Below, piece after piece: positions 11,187 to 22,579 of a stretch of 64,000 nt of DNA. The stretch covers positions 255,001-319,000 of the forward strand of contig CAJNDS010002395.1 in the NCBI GenBank assembly GCA_905221605.1, given 5' to 3'. The notes beneath the pieces are model-generated. The model was given only the letters and a program-made list of their open reading frames with translations, ran no database searches and had not been told where the DNA came from. Both the position numbers and the translations under genes were made by a program. Every line of letters begins with the position of its first letter. Position 1 is the first letter of the stretch. This DNA comes from Symbiodinium natans (lineage: Eukaryota > Sar > Dinophyceae > Suessiales > Symbiodiniaceae).

Positions 11187-14100
11187 CTAGCCAAATATCG
11201 TTCCAGACTCCCAGCATAGGGCGGTGTCCCAGGTCATGTCCTGAGCATGCTGTGTGGGCTTATCAGGGACTAGACTAGGGAGGCAGGAGGGGCGATGGAC
11301 ATCAAGTGAACCACAGTGAGTTACTAATCGAGTGAAGTGAATTATGCTCCCTGTGACTCCCTGTGTTGTCAGCGTCGTCACCGTCACCGTCACCTAAGTA
11401 GCAACTTGCAACTCAGCCAGAACATTCACAGTACATAGTACACAGCGCAAGCAAGCTGTCTGGCGCAAGCTCGCTCTATGCATCACTCGGGAGCGAGCCA
11501 GCCATGGACACAGTCATTGAGCAGGAGCGCGGAGCTGTAGCAAGCAAATGCACAATGGACAAGCTGATGAAGGCCTAAGTTCACATCATCACATCATGCT
11601 TACGATATCAGGCTTCGACGGCAACATGCACACGCAGCAGCACAAACAGCACACGTGTACTGTGTACACTCCGACAACCACTGCCACTCTCGACTGTTGG
11701 TTTCCAAGTTGCATAGTAGCTGAGCCCAAGAGTAATTGCTGCCAGCTTTGGGGGCCTGGAATTCGAGCTTCCAAGAGATCACCGTGCTTTCTCAGGCACG
11801 CCTGTGCAATCAGCCCATTTGCCTGGAGATGCTGTTCCGCAAGTGTACGTGCGCACGAGTCATGCCAGAGCTTGCCACAAATCGGACACAAAACGGGCAC
11901 TTCATCATTGGTGCGATGCTTTCGACAGCAACGGCACTTGGTGTCTTCCGTCACGTCCTACGGCAGTGCAACAGCGATTGCAATGAATCTCTTTTCCAAT
12001 CATGTTGTGACATGTTGCAACCATGTACCGTGATTGCTTAGAGCTACACTGTGACCGTGTGACATCAAACAGCAGCAACTCACATCAACCGACAACTTGC
12101 TCATCAAGCCCTAGCAAGACACCAAGCCACATCAACCACTGCAACAACTGTATGCGCAGAGTCCTCACCGTTGGCAAGCGTCCCAGAAAGGCGGGCCACC
12201 ATCATCTCACAGAACTCTCGTACGTCTACGCAAGCCTCTGATACCTGATCACGATCGTTTGACGTTTTCCTGATCTTCTTCATTGCTGCCCCCACCCAGC
12301 GAACCAGGACTGACGCGTGAGCATCGTCGCACAGAATTTCAGGCTGGCCCACACCCGATGCGACGCCTGTGCGTCCATACCTAGTGTCTGCGACACTGTA
12401 CAGCACGCGGTTGTTCAGGTCCAGATTGCATTGCCGGGCCTTCATGCCAATCACCCCATGTGATGCTGAGTTGTTCAGCCAAGAAACATAGATGACTTCG
12501 TCGATGTCAGCGTTGCTTTCACTACACCAACGACAACGTGCACACGTGCAGCCATTCACCTTCTGAGAACGCAGGAGCACCATGCTAATCGATTTGTTCT
12601 GCCCCAGCCGCTTGCCTTCTTGAGAAATTTCCACTTCCATGAACGACTTCAGCCTTCGAAGGCTCGCGCACGCCCACGATTGCAGACATGCAAAGCACTG
12701 CTGTGCACCTACGCTTGCTTCAGACGCAATACTATCCAAAGCTGCGGCAACCTCTGGGTCCAAACAACTTCCAGCTCCAGGATCATCGTCGCTTTCGCTG
12801 CCACTGGAGCTGTCGGCTTCTGCCGCAGCCGACGAGCCCGCTATGTCTCCCACGCCTGCTAGGCGGGATCGTGCACGACCTGACTTTGACTTTGACCGAC
12901 TACCAGGCTGTGCGTTTGAACTGCTCGAGGCTTCATTTCGTTGCCGGAGGAGAAGCAGCAGTGCTTCCTCTTCAAGTTCTGGCTCAGTTGCCATGCATCC
13001 AGGAGCATCAACCAGCTGTTGGGCTGTTTGTCTTACTTCCTTGACTGTTGGCTTGCTTGAACTAGCAGACAACGCTTGCATGCAGCGCTGCAGCTCGCGA
13101 GCTTGCATGCCTGAAGCGTCGTTCTCCTCATCAGCTTCCTCTGGGTTGTCGTCCGAACCAGAAGTGTCAAACAACTCTGCATGCTGAAAATATATGTTGT
13201 CAGCATCGGCGTTGCCATCGTTGTCGTCTTCACCATCACCCTCTGCAGCCTCTGCATCATGATGCGGAGCAGGTAGATGCTTGCCACCTGCCTCTTCGAC
13301 TTCGACATCCGTGTCGCGAGGTGGTGGGCATCGCTTCCTCTTTTTACTCTTAGCTGCTGTGCCTTTCATGCGCTCTTTGTTCAAGACAAACATGGTTGCT
13401 GCATGAGCGTGAATCTTCTCAACCGGCATAAACCCTGGCTCTCGAAACAACTCCGTGCACATGGCAGGCGTCAAGAAGCAAGCTTGCACCAACACCTCGC
13501 TGCCCGCCTGACAGATTTCATAGTACTTCAGAAACAGCAAAGACGACTCCAATGAGTCTGCAAAGCTTGAACGGTCATGCTCCCATCTGACACAATCCTG
13601 CAGGTCGTCATCGTCAGAGTCTGAAACTCTCATGCTCAGAACCTTCAGCCGCGAAAACGCCACACTATGTGAAAACTTGTCGACCACCAAGTAGTAACAA
13701 GCTTCCTGCACGTTAGCTGTTTGCAGTATCATGACACCGAAACCACTCGAACCATGAGCTTGCTTCGTCTTGGAGGTGGCTCGCTTCCCCAAGCCAGTGC
13801 ACCATTTCCAGCCCAGGTTGTACGACTTAGCCCAGGTCACTGCATCTGCGCGGACTTTTGACATGTGCGGCAGAAAGCCTCGCTCCAACAGGTCACGTAT
13901 TGCTCCCGTTCTCGGCTTGGCTTTGTCGTTGTCGTTGTGGTTGTCCTGCAACACGTGCTGAGCATCTGCTGCGCCTGCCTCGCAGTCGGCCGTCAATGGA
14001 AATGGTAAAGTACCAGATGGTGCCCATCGCTCGGCATCTGCCAGAACCGGCAAGCAGCTTGTTGAAAAGTCTGACAATTGCATCACCTCACGTTCTGCCA

Positions 14101-14587
14101 GCGCCTTGACATCTCTCCATCGCTTTCTGCATCCGGTCTTACCATCGGCCTGTCCCAAAAGCCTCTTAATGGTCAAACGGCTGCTGAGTAGCTCCAGCGA
14201 AATATTCGGGGCTCGTCGTCCCAGCAATTTCACCACAGAGTTCAGACCTTCAATGGATTGTGTCTCTGCGTACAGCAGACGTGCCATGATTGCAAGCATC
14301 GACCAAAGAAGACTGCCTGAGGCTTGGCGCTTCATGAAGGTGCCTGTGTTGCTGATGAAAGCTAGCTCGGTCTTGCACAGCGAACGCATGTTCATCGTGG
14401 CGGGGTCCAGCGCCATCGGGTCCAACTCAAGCACTTCCGACGCCACTCCTGCAAATTGAGTTTGAGTCTTCGCAAAAATGAACTTGCCCACCCGCCGCAC
14501 CCGCCTGATTATGGAAGCAAGCAAGTGCGCCACATCACAAGCCAAACCAACCGCGTCCATCTCAGCAAGCGCCAGCAAGCACAACAT
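11187..14587 (-). CDS. Large acidic protein with C-terminal zinc-binding exon
   Basis: Product not recognised. Exon 1 (14587 to about 12172) is open for about 800 codons. Its N-terminal 150 residues are helical (IEGLNSVVKLLGRRAPN, SRLTIKRLLG), a middle part has aromatic-rich segments (WKWCTGLGKRATSKTKQ), and an acidic Ser/Asp/Glu-rich linker leads to a cysteine-containing region (CTCARCRWCSES). A donor AACG|GTGAGG at 12172 and an acceptor near 11970 join exon 1 in frame to VTEDTKCRCCRKH...CPICGKLWHDSC (about 11970-11725). This spaced Cys/His pattern looks like a RING- or PHD-type zinc-binding module. A possible last exon (about 11310-11187) ends DMTWDTALCWESGTIFG. The ATG at 14587 may not be the true start, since a 3' splice site could open the frame. 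Transposase or chromatin-associated roles are both possible; neither is shown. Confidence 0.62.
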
Positions 14588-14777
14588 GGTTGCACAAACG
14601 GTTACACATCAACGCAACGCCAGCAAGCCCAGCATGACATATCATGTACAGTACAGTAACAACATGCACAGGCGCAAGAATGTCAGCATGACAGCATGCC
14701 AGCAAGCGCAGCGCAGCAAACGAAACATACATCATGCACTCACATCATGCACAGCGACTCACAGCAGCAACAGCAAT

Positions 14778-15026
<249 letters not shown>

Positions 15027-15126
15027 NNNNNNNNNNNNNNNNNNNNNNNNNNNNNNNNNNNNNNNNNNNNNNNNNNNNNNNNNNNNNNNNNNNNNNNNNN
15101 NNNNNNNNNNNNNNNNNNNNNNNNNN
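15027..15126. other. Assembly gap of exactly 100 N
   Basis: A run of exactly 100 N, the conventional placeholder for a gap of unknown size. The left side is CAA repeat and the right side is a different 15-nt repeat, so nothing in the sequence proves that the two sides are adjacent. Confidence 0.98.
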
Positions 15127-15250
15127 TCTGTTGTCCGTCTCTCTGTTGTCCGTCTCTCTGTTGTCTGTCTCTCTGGCGTCTGTCTCTTGTCTGTCTCTCT
15201 GTTGTCCGTCGCTCTGTTGTCTGTCTCTCTGTTGTCTATCTCTCTGTGTC
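15127..15250. repeat. 15-nt tandem repeat, TTGTCCGTCTCTCTG type
   Basis: About eight copies of a 15-nt unit (TTGTCCGTCTCTCTG, with C/T variants and one shortened unit) directly to the right of the gap. The frames through it repeat a simple Leu/Ser/Val pattern and are not taken as genes. Confidence 0.92.
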
Positions 15251-15324
15251 TAGAGCTCATTTCACAGAGCCCCCCGGCGGCTGGACAAGCGACATGCATC
15301 AAATGGCGACTTTGGGAACTCTGC

Positions 15325-15500
15325 CTAAACCGCCGGCCCGGTTCCTCTAAAACCAGTCAGCACTTCATGTACCGCTTTGCAAAAGTGGCGTGCCACTTTG
15401 CCGGCCTGAGGTTTGTCAAGCGCCTCGTGCAGGTCGCAGAAATCGTCCAGCTTGTAGTCTTCCCTCAGCTTCTGGGCTCTTCTCCTATATCCCATTCACG
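15325..15500 (-). CDS. C-terminal exon of an unknown protein
   Basis: After an acceptor ATATAG at about 15501 the minus strand reads RRAQKLREDYKLDDFCDLHE followed by ALDKPQAGKVARHFCKAVHE and stops at 15327-15325 after GTGPAV. The charged, helical, non-repetitive composition is typical of a real exon. Family not recognised. A possible upstream exon lies at about 16021-15903 (EACMKFLSQQEAAKHPPRC, then KRRDSILINRLFVWQV), but the join was not phased. Confidence 0.5.
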
Positions 15501-15899
15501 AGTCCCCCAATGACCTAGGAGAAGAGCTGACCAAAGAAGGCTCTGAGAGCACTGGGAGTCCTTTATCAAGCCACGGCCCCGGTCTTGGGTTTGGGGGGGG
15601 GTGGGGTTTGTGTCTGGTATCCTGGCAACAGAGGCTTCAGGGTTTGGGGTGCACAGTTCCCCCACATCGAACCTTTCGCCCCCTAAGGCGCCCTCCGAAA
15701 CACCAACAAATTGAACCGCAGATCCCCACAAAACAAACGGCAAGTGGCTTAGTGGCATGATTGAACTGCCGAATACCTTCCAGAATCAGCTCCTCCGGCG
15801 GCGCTCTGGATTTTTCGCGGTTTCGGGGGCGTCACTTGGTTCAGGTAAAGGGGTTTGAGGGATTAGGTTGTAGAGAATTCTGATGTCTGGAATTTCTCC

Positions 15900-16025
15900 A
15901 GCACCTGCCAAACAAACAGCCGATTGATTAAGATGGAGTCTCGACGCTTGCCCGTGCGCATGCAACGTGGAGGATGCTTTGCGGCTTCCTGCTGGCTCAG
16001 GAACTTCATACAAGCTTCCATAGTC
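15900..16025 (-). CDS. Possible exon of the same unknown gene
   Basis: The minus strand encodes EACMKFLSQQEAAKHPPRCM, then a basic segment TGKRRDSILINRLFVWQVLE. Codon-level composition is protein-like, but another frame is also open and the splice sites were not resolved. It sits 5' of the C-terminal exon at 15500. Confidence 0.3.
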
Positions 16026-16858
16026 ACACGGCTCTTGGTTGAAAGGTTGCTGCTTGTCAGGGCCGCTGTGGCAAGCACTGCTGACAGTTCGGGAACTTTT
16101 GAAGCTGGCCAGATCCGCGGTGCGCCGAAGTGTGTGATAAGTCTCAGCTTCCAGCGGCCTCCAGAAGCCTTGAAGATTTTGTCTCTCAGGGTGTACTTTT
16201 AGATCCAAACCACCTGTATCGCTACTTTGAGGCGTTCCTTTGCAGGGCAGCTCCGCACAGGGGATTGGTACGTTACAACGAAGACCCCAAAACCCAAAAC
16301 CTGCGAGGGCAAACCCGTGGTCGGACAAGAGCGGGCGCTTTTCTAAACAAAACGAAAGGCGCGCCTGGGCGCAGTCTGGACTCAAGGACTGTTAAAACTT
16401 CATTGAGTCGACATGCTGCTTGGGAACACAAACAAGAAGCCACAAGCAGCAGAAACCCGAAAGCCCAGAACACAAAGCCCAGCGCAAAGGCCAAAAAATG
16501 AACAGACCAAGTCAGGCCCACATTGAAGAAGTCCTCGCCCAAACTTCCCTCCACGTGTTAAGACACCATCTTTCGAGAAGTGCAACCATGACCCGCATGA
16601 CCCCCCCCCCCGGCCCCCCCGAAACATATGGTTTCGCGGGGTGTGCTTTTTTGCCCCGCGCCTGGTCCGCGGTGTCCTCAGAGGCCTGGCAAGGGGGACG
16701 AGGGTTCAGTGCGTTTAGGACCTGCCGGGCCTTCGGGTTTGGCAGTTTAAGGGCCTTGGGGCTTGTAGGGTTTTCGGGCCAGCTTGAGGGCTCCAGGTCA
16801 AAACCTGAGTTTCGAGATTCGTGGTTTATCGGTGCCACGTCTTCCGACGTATCACCTT

Positions 16859-16980
16859 CTATCTATCTATCTCTCTCTTGTTTTTTCTCTCTCTCTCTCT
16901 CTCTTCTTCTTCTTCTTCTTCTTCTTCTTCTTCTTCTTCTTCTTCTTCTTCTTCTTCTTCTTCTTCTTCTTCTTCTTCTT

Positions 16981-17028
<48 letters not shown>

Positions 17029-17101
17029 TTCTTCTTCTTCTTCTTCTTCTTCTTCTTCTTCTTCTTCTTCTTCTTCTTCTTCTTCTTCTTCTGCTTCTTC
17101 T
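16859..17101. repeat. CT and CTT microsatellite
   Basis: A short TCTA run and a (CT)n tract to about 16904 lead into nearly pure (CTT)n up to 17101, with a few interruptions (CTCTT, CTTCCT). The minus strand is a matching GAA/AG purine tract, prone to triplex formation. All long poly-E, poly-K, poly-R, poly-S and poly-L frames here are artefacts. Confidence 0.97.
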
Positions 17102-17335
17102 TCGTCCCCCGCGCACGAAGCGCGCCCTGAATGCGTCCCGGGTTCATGTGATACTGCAGCGCGGGGACTGTGAACATCTCTCTCTTCTTCTCTTCTCTGC
17201 ACTTAGGAGTCCCCCCCGGAGGAGGAACCCGGCCGCGACGGCCAAGTGGATCTGTGTCCAGTTTGCTTGGGCCCCATCGGTTTCAACAGAGCCCCCGCTG
17301 AAAACAAGTGGCACCCCAGTCTTAACGGCGCCTTG

Positions 17336-17545
17336 TTGAGTGGTCGGTTTCACCACCGTGTGCACTGTCGGTTGTTAGACCCCCCGCTTCACTCTCATCA
17401 TCCTCGAGGTAGTAGTCCGTCGCCCCCGTTGAGAACAGCTCATGGCCGGCTTCTCCTTCCTCATTGCTGTCCATCTGGGTAGCCCCCACTGGTTGGCTAG
17501 GTTCCCCTCGTACTCGTTCTGCTGTTGTTGCCGCAGGTACATCTC
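17336..17545 (-). CDS. Possible acidic exon
   Basis: A minus-strand open segment reads TAERVRGEPSQPVGATQMDS, then ATDYYLEDDESEAGGLTTD. It is acidic and not obviously repeat-derived. A (CT)n run at about 17539-17563 lies at its 5' end. No family was recognised and no splice sites were confirmed, so this may be chance. Confidence 0.25.
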
Positions 17546-18360
17546 TCTCTCTCTCTCTCTCCCCTACGCGCGCACCTCCATCTTCCTGCAGCTCGCCGGC
17601 ACTGCTCCACACACTAAGTACATAGGAAAGGTTTTTGAGAGTGCTCGCAAGAGCTACGAACGAGGCCGCGCAAGCCATAATAGTGTCAGCAAGATGCTGC
17701 CAGTACAAAATTTGGCACATTCTCATCCAACTGCGCGTCATCCCTGCGCAGCACCCATTAAATATCTCCCATCCTCCGCAGAACCCGAAAGCTCAAGCCA
17801 CAAAAACGTGCAAAATCTTCCGCTAGCCGACGAGGACGCCGCAACCCACCACTCATGCCCAGCCAAAAAGCAAAAAGAAAAAAAAACTATACTGACTATG
17901 AAATCGCATCAATTCACACAAAGAAGTCTCCCAACCCCGGAGAGCCAGTGCCTGAATCTTGCCTCCCCTCGTGGCACTCCTGGGCGCAACTATGGAGGAT
18001 GAGGGTCATGGATTGGGATGTTCCCTAACGGTCCTTAATAGGGATTAGAGTAGGGGGTGCTAGAATCCCGATTAAGGACTGTTCGTATAAGGGGGAACAT
18101 CCCCCAAGTCATGGATCTCGAGCCCAGGGTTCAGGCTTGCAAGGGAGGCCGGGATCCCCAAAGCTCTGACTTTCTGAGAGTCTTTCTCTTGACGTTCAGG
18201 GTCTACGGGTTCCGCTGCCTCTGTTTTCAGGAGAATTTTCAGGAGAATGTCCTGCACAGTGAGCCCCAAGACGAAACCCTCATGAACCCCAAAAACTTGT
18301 TTAGGGATGGCGGCGAAAGCACAGGCCCTAGCAGCACTTTGCAGGATTTTGGGTTAAGGG

Positions 18361-18649
18361 TACGGGGGCAACCGAAAGGGGACCAACCAGGGTATCAACC
18401 CTCAACAGTTGCCTGAATGAATTCCCCAGAACGAACCAGAAAGACAAACACACAGGGGTAAAGTTCACCAGATCAAAGGAAGGGGCACCCTTACACAGGT
18501 AGAGGGGCACTAACCCAACCCTCACTCCCAAACACGAACTTTTTTCTTTGGACGGGCTGGCCATCCTTGAGCCAGAAAGGTTACCGGGTTCATTGACCCC
18601 TTTTCCTTCAACACCAACTCCTTTCCTCAATACAAACTGCAGCTCCGCA
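18361..18649 (-). repeat. 3' LTR of the element
   Basis: Identical to the 289-bp repeat at 26491-26779. It is preceded in element orientation by the polypurine tract at 18659-18650 and followed by the imperfect target duplication. The spliced-leader-like sequence is at 18587-18566. Confidence 0.93.
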
Positions 18650-18659
18650 CTCCCCCTGT
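18650..18659 (-). other. Polypurine tract
   Basis: ACAGGGGGAG on the minus strand abuts the TG start of the 3' LTR, the position where plus-strand DNA synthesis is primed in LTR elements. Confidence 0.75.
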
Positions 18660-19020
18660 CCTAGGATTTCCTAGGACACAAACTGGAGGTGCAGACTTTT
18701 GGCCAAAAGCTGCCAAAAAGGCAGCAGCCAGCTGCTTGAAATGCATGTTATGGTTTAACGTCATCCAGGACGAATTTATAGCACATTGGCTAAACACCTT
18801 TTACCATAGAGAATCTTTTTACCACCATGATTCTCTTGTCATTGAAGACTCTTCAGCCTTCTTCACCACGAACCGTGGTCTTCGCTACGCAAAAGGCTAC
18901 GAACTCTCTACTATCAGGGATTTCCATACCCTTAATAGTAACCACCATACTTTCAGCACATTGGCTGTTCCAGCGCACTTGTCTTCAGAAAGAGAAAAAA
19001 CCATTCCCTCATCAATACCA
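18660..19020. other. Element 3' untranslated region
   Basis: Lies between the last stop codon and the polypurine tract. It holds the inverted pair CCTAGGATTTCCTAGG (18660-18675) and TTTTGGCCAAAAGCTGCC near 18700. No coding potential was seen on the minus strand. Confidence 0.5.
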
Positions 19021-19025
19021 TCCAG

Positions 19026-20275
19026 TCATCCCTTCTTCTTCTTCCGGTGGGCATCGATGCTTAGGTGAAGTCGCAGCAAAACGTGCTCCAGGTCCGACAC
19101 TGTAAGAACAGGATCCTGCCCACACCTTTGAATTGAGGATACCAATCCCTCTCTCTTCGCGTCCTCAATTGCTTGGCGAGATTGACCCAGCTCTGCATCC
19201 ACAGTGGTAGACGCTTGCGCATCCACATCAGAGGAACGATCCTTTTCCTCAGGACCTTTCACCACTACCACCTCTTCCTTCTTGGGGCTTTGACTTTTCT
19301 CTTTCTTTTTCGTCTTTCCCGAGACGCTTGCCTTTGTGCGCATTCTCGAAGAGGCCTCTTCCCCTCCAGAAACCACCGCATTGGACGATGATCCACCCTT
19401 CTCAATGTTCGCCGGCATCTTCTTTGGCTTTGGAACCAGAAGAGTATAAGGATCCTCGCTAGCCGCAGTTTTCCTCTTCTTTTTGGCCTTTTTCACCTCT
19501 TCTTCAACGGCGACATCCGTCTCCGAAGTTCCAACCACCTCCTTTTTGGCAGGAGTATCCTTACTGGACTCCCTTTCTAGGGACCTCTTTTTGCCCCTTT
19601 TTGGATCTCTCTCTTCTTCCATATTGGCTCGCTGGAACCATATCCTCAGGTCATTGACCCATTCTTCTACGTCCACCAGCGAAATCTCGTACGACTTCAC
19701 TATTTCGTGAAGTTCCAGTAAGGACAGCACACCAGTGGTCCATGAACACCATTCTGTATCCATCTGTTCAGTATCTCCATTGAACTTCAGGAGTTTGAAC
19801 ACTGGGTCCGCCTCTGCACGGGCTAAATCTGACTTACCATCAGACATGTATGAAATTGCCTCCATCAGCAGTTCTACCATCCTGGTATCGTCGTCATACA
19901 CCATCAAATCCTCCTCTCCTTCATCATAACGTTCAGGAGAAATTTCCTTTCCTCCACCTCTTGTACCAGCACTTCTCCTTGGACTATCCCTTGGGGGCGT
20001 CCTTGGAGACCTTGGCCTCTGTTCATCCAGCGGATCACCATGTTCAAAGACACACCTGTCCCCATGACGGCACTTCCCAGACTGAGCAAACTGGATACAC
20101 CTTACACCAGTTGCATTGTGTGAGAACTTACAGTTCTCTCCAGAGAAGCAGTGTCTCACAGCCACATAGTACCTGCACCAATACGATTGTAGCACCACAT
20201 CATCTTCTGAATGGATGAATTTGCAACTCTCACCGAATTTGCAGCGATCTTTTCCCCCGCCTCGTACCGGTCCAT
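19026..20275 (-). CDS. Element ORF 7: C-terminal CCCH fingers
   Basis: Read from about 20275 the frame gives DRCKFGESCKFIH, then CRYYVAVRHCFSGENCKFSH and CIQFAQSGKCRHGDRCVFEH (both C-X8-C-X5-C-X3-H). A lysine-rich disordered region follows, with several KKAKKKRK-type basic clusters that could act as nuclear-localisation signals, and the frame stops at 19026. The element thus encodes at least six CCCH fingers in two clusters. Confidence 0.72.
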
Positions 20276-21294
20276 AGGGCGATTCTGCTCTACATGAACA
20301 TTGCCATGTACCTGAGAACTGCTCCCTTCACCCAAGGTGCTATCAGTATTTGATGCTTTGAGAACAGCTGGAAAACCTGGCCTTGGTCCTACCACCTTCA
20401 TGATTGGTTTTCCACCAGCTCCTGAGCCATGCTGAGACGATCCAAAAACATTGAACGTTTTCAAGAAGGCCTTTCTAGTGCCGATCTTCCGCGCCTTTTT
20501 TGGATGATTCATTGCTCCAACCTTAGGTCCAGATACATTTGAACGACACAACCTCCTATACCCAGCTTTATATCCCTTTTTCCAAAGAGCCATAAGAATT
20601 CTAGAGGCAGTAACATTCTCCACCTCTACCTTTTCCGACTGCCCCTCACTTTCCGGAACAAACCCATTCAACCCATCCATATCTGAAGACCTTTCCATCT
20701 TTTTTGACACCACTTCGTCGAGGTAATCTTCAGAGATCCAGGATAAGTTCCTCTTAGAGGAAAAATCATCACCATTGTCCGGTCCTTCACCAGGATACCC
20801 CTTCGTACTGTCAAAGATCCTCCAGTAGTGCGGTCCTGCATAGAGAAATCCCAGTTGGAAGCGACACGAGAATACACCGACCACAAGAACATTCTGGCGC
20901 CAGCCAATCTTGACGAACCACTGGATGTCTCCTCTTCTGGAGAAACTTCTGGCGCTTTGCCATCACTTCCAGTGTCACCCATTGTCTCACTTCCAGCATC
21001 TTCGATGGGAATAGGGGATTCATTGATCCCTTGTTCAAGTACCGCATCTTGTTGTCCGGGGATCTCCAGCACCATCCCTGAAGGATCCACTTCCTCATCA
21101 ACATCGTCGTCCATCCTTTTCCAGAGAACCTCCAATTGATCAGCACAAGTCGCCGCCTGAAGGAACTCCATCATTTGGCTCCTCCCGCGCTGCCAGAGAA
21201 ATTCTGAATTCACCACCAACCCTTGGCCTCCTAGGGTAAGGAACGGAGCAACCAATTTGGCTACCCTCGCCATAAGTTCAACATGAATCAGCAT
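20156..21294 (-). CDS. Element ORFs 5-6: helical domain, two frames
   Basis: A frame from 21294 to 20668 overlaps the stop of ORF 4. It encodes a helical segment (LWQRGRSQMMEFLQAAT, DQLEVLWKRMDDDVDEEVD). A second frame, 20884-20156, takes over with YWRIFDSTKGYPGEGPDNG and KKARKIGTRKAFLKTFNV. The switch lies between about 20890 and 20820. No enzymatic motif was recognised. The second frame passes into the final zinc-finger frame at a GGGGGAAAA run near 20265. Confidence 0.55.
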
Positions 21295-22579
21295 CGTCCA
21301 CCAGTGCCAGGTTCAAATCCTGTTCGCTTGCACCTTCGGATGACATGCTAATAACCAAATTTCGATCCATTTTATTGGACCCTTTCTGACAGTCCTTTTG
21401 CCCCACTGGCAACTTGTCGACAGCAACCTTCCAATAAATCCGATTCAGAAGGCCTTTGGTAAGCAATTGCTGCTGGCCCTTCTTCACCGGAAGAACATCC
21501 AATATCTTCGTACCATCACCACGGAGTTCATTGCTCCCACCTTCTCCTTCTTTTTGGTCAGTCTCCTCGCCAGGAATTTGTACTGCTCCTTCCAGCGCCG
21601 TCTCCTGTCCAGCCACATCTTGCCCAGGTAGAACTTGAGCGCTTTCAGATATGTTCACCTGTCCAGCAGCACCTTGCCCAGGTAAAACCTCATCCGTGGA
21701 GCCCACCGCCAGCGAACCAACTATAACTGAGCCATCCCTTGCTCTTTTTTGAGACTGCTCAGTTCGACGAGAAGGTTGTGGTAGCGAAAAAACTTGAGAA
21801 GTCACTTCTTGGCGGGTCTCCCCCCGCGACGCTTTGTCGCGCCCTTCGCCAAGGTGAACCGATTTTTTCTGCCCATCATTGGAGCTTGAAGAACCAGCAA
21901 GTGGAACATTGCCACGTGTCTCAGTTCTTTGTGAATCCCTTTCTCGCAAAAAGGTTTCCCACAGGTGTCGCGCGCTGTTGGTTTCTTCCTCGCTTGAATC
22001 ACCTGAGGAATCAGCATAGGAGACGAGAGCTCCCGTCTGATCATCATCATCATCCACCACATCTGCCCACGCTCTGCTGAATGGATACGACAAACCACCA
22101 CGAGGTTTTACTGATTCCAGTGGCCTTGGCTTTTCCACCACCTCCGCTGGCTGCACACGTCGATGTGAGCGAGAGCGTGGCACCAGTCGCACCTGTTTCC
22201 GATCCAGCAAGGGCCTTCCCCTTCTAACAGGGTTTGATCTTGACCTATACGCCTTTGTTGGCGGGTTCACCGGCGGCGTTCCAACTCTCACCAATCGCAA
22301 CCTCTGCACGCACAGCGGAGATCTCTGTGCAAGCGTCCAAGCGTCACGGTACTTGCCTGTGTCGAAAATCTCTCGATAAGACCCTCGCGGCATCTCCTTT
22401 GTACCAGGACCTTCAGCTTCACGCACCTGAGAGATAGTTCTCGCCCCACCTCTTCCAGCTTCACGGCTTCCAGAAGATTGCTCCATGCGTACCGATGCGT
22501 TGGTAGAAACAGCCACATCCGGCGACATTGGCCGGTAATGAACCCCACCCACCAATTGCAGAATTTTGCAGGCCGTCAC
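21278..22579 (-). CDS. Element ORF 4: basic, Ser/Glu-rich linker protein
   Basis: 433 codons overlapping the end of ORF 3 by 4 nt. An arginine-rich stretch (RKQVRLVPRSRSHRRVQP) is followed by disordered Ser/Glu/Gln-rich sequence with a repeated VLPGQ...AGQ motif. No catalytic motif is visible. It probably belongs to the same original polyprotein as ORF 3: the frame above its start reads KRVNKVTACKILQL continuously. Confidence 0.6.
   Translation of the reverse strand: MTACKILQLVGGVHYRPMSPDVAVSTNASVRMEQSSGSREAGRGGARTISQVREAEGPGTKEMPRGSYREIFDTGKYRDAWTLAQRSPLCVQRLRLVRVGTPPVNPPTKAYRSRSNPVRRGRPLLDRKQVRLVPRSRSHRRVQPAEVVEKPRPLESVKPRGGLSYPFSRAWADVVDDDDDQTGALVSYADSSGDSSEEETNSARHLWETFLRERDSQRTETRGNVPLAGSSSSNDGQKKSVHLGEGRDKASRGETRQEVTSQVFSLPQPSRRTEQSQKRARDGSVIVGSLAVGSTDEVLPGQGAAGQVNISESAQVLPGQDVAGQETALEGAVQIPGEETDQKEGEGGSNELRGDGTKILDVLPVKKGQQQLLTKGLLNRIYWKVAVDKLPVGQKDCQKGSNKMDRNLVISMSSEGASEQDLNLALVDDADSC

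Noticed and set aside
16784-17339. Poly-Phe, poly-Ser, poly-Glu, poly-Lys and poly-Arg frames
   Set aside because: All come from the CTT/CT microsatellite.
18328-18630. 100-codon frame inside the LTR as an independent gene
   Set aside because: It lies entirely within or at the edge of a repeat present in both LTRs and has no family signal, although its ATG after the leader-like motif is noted.
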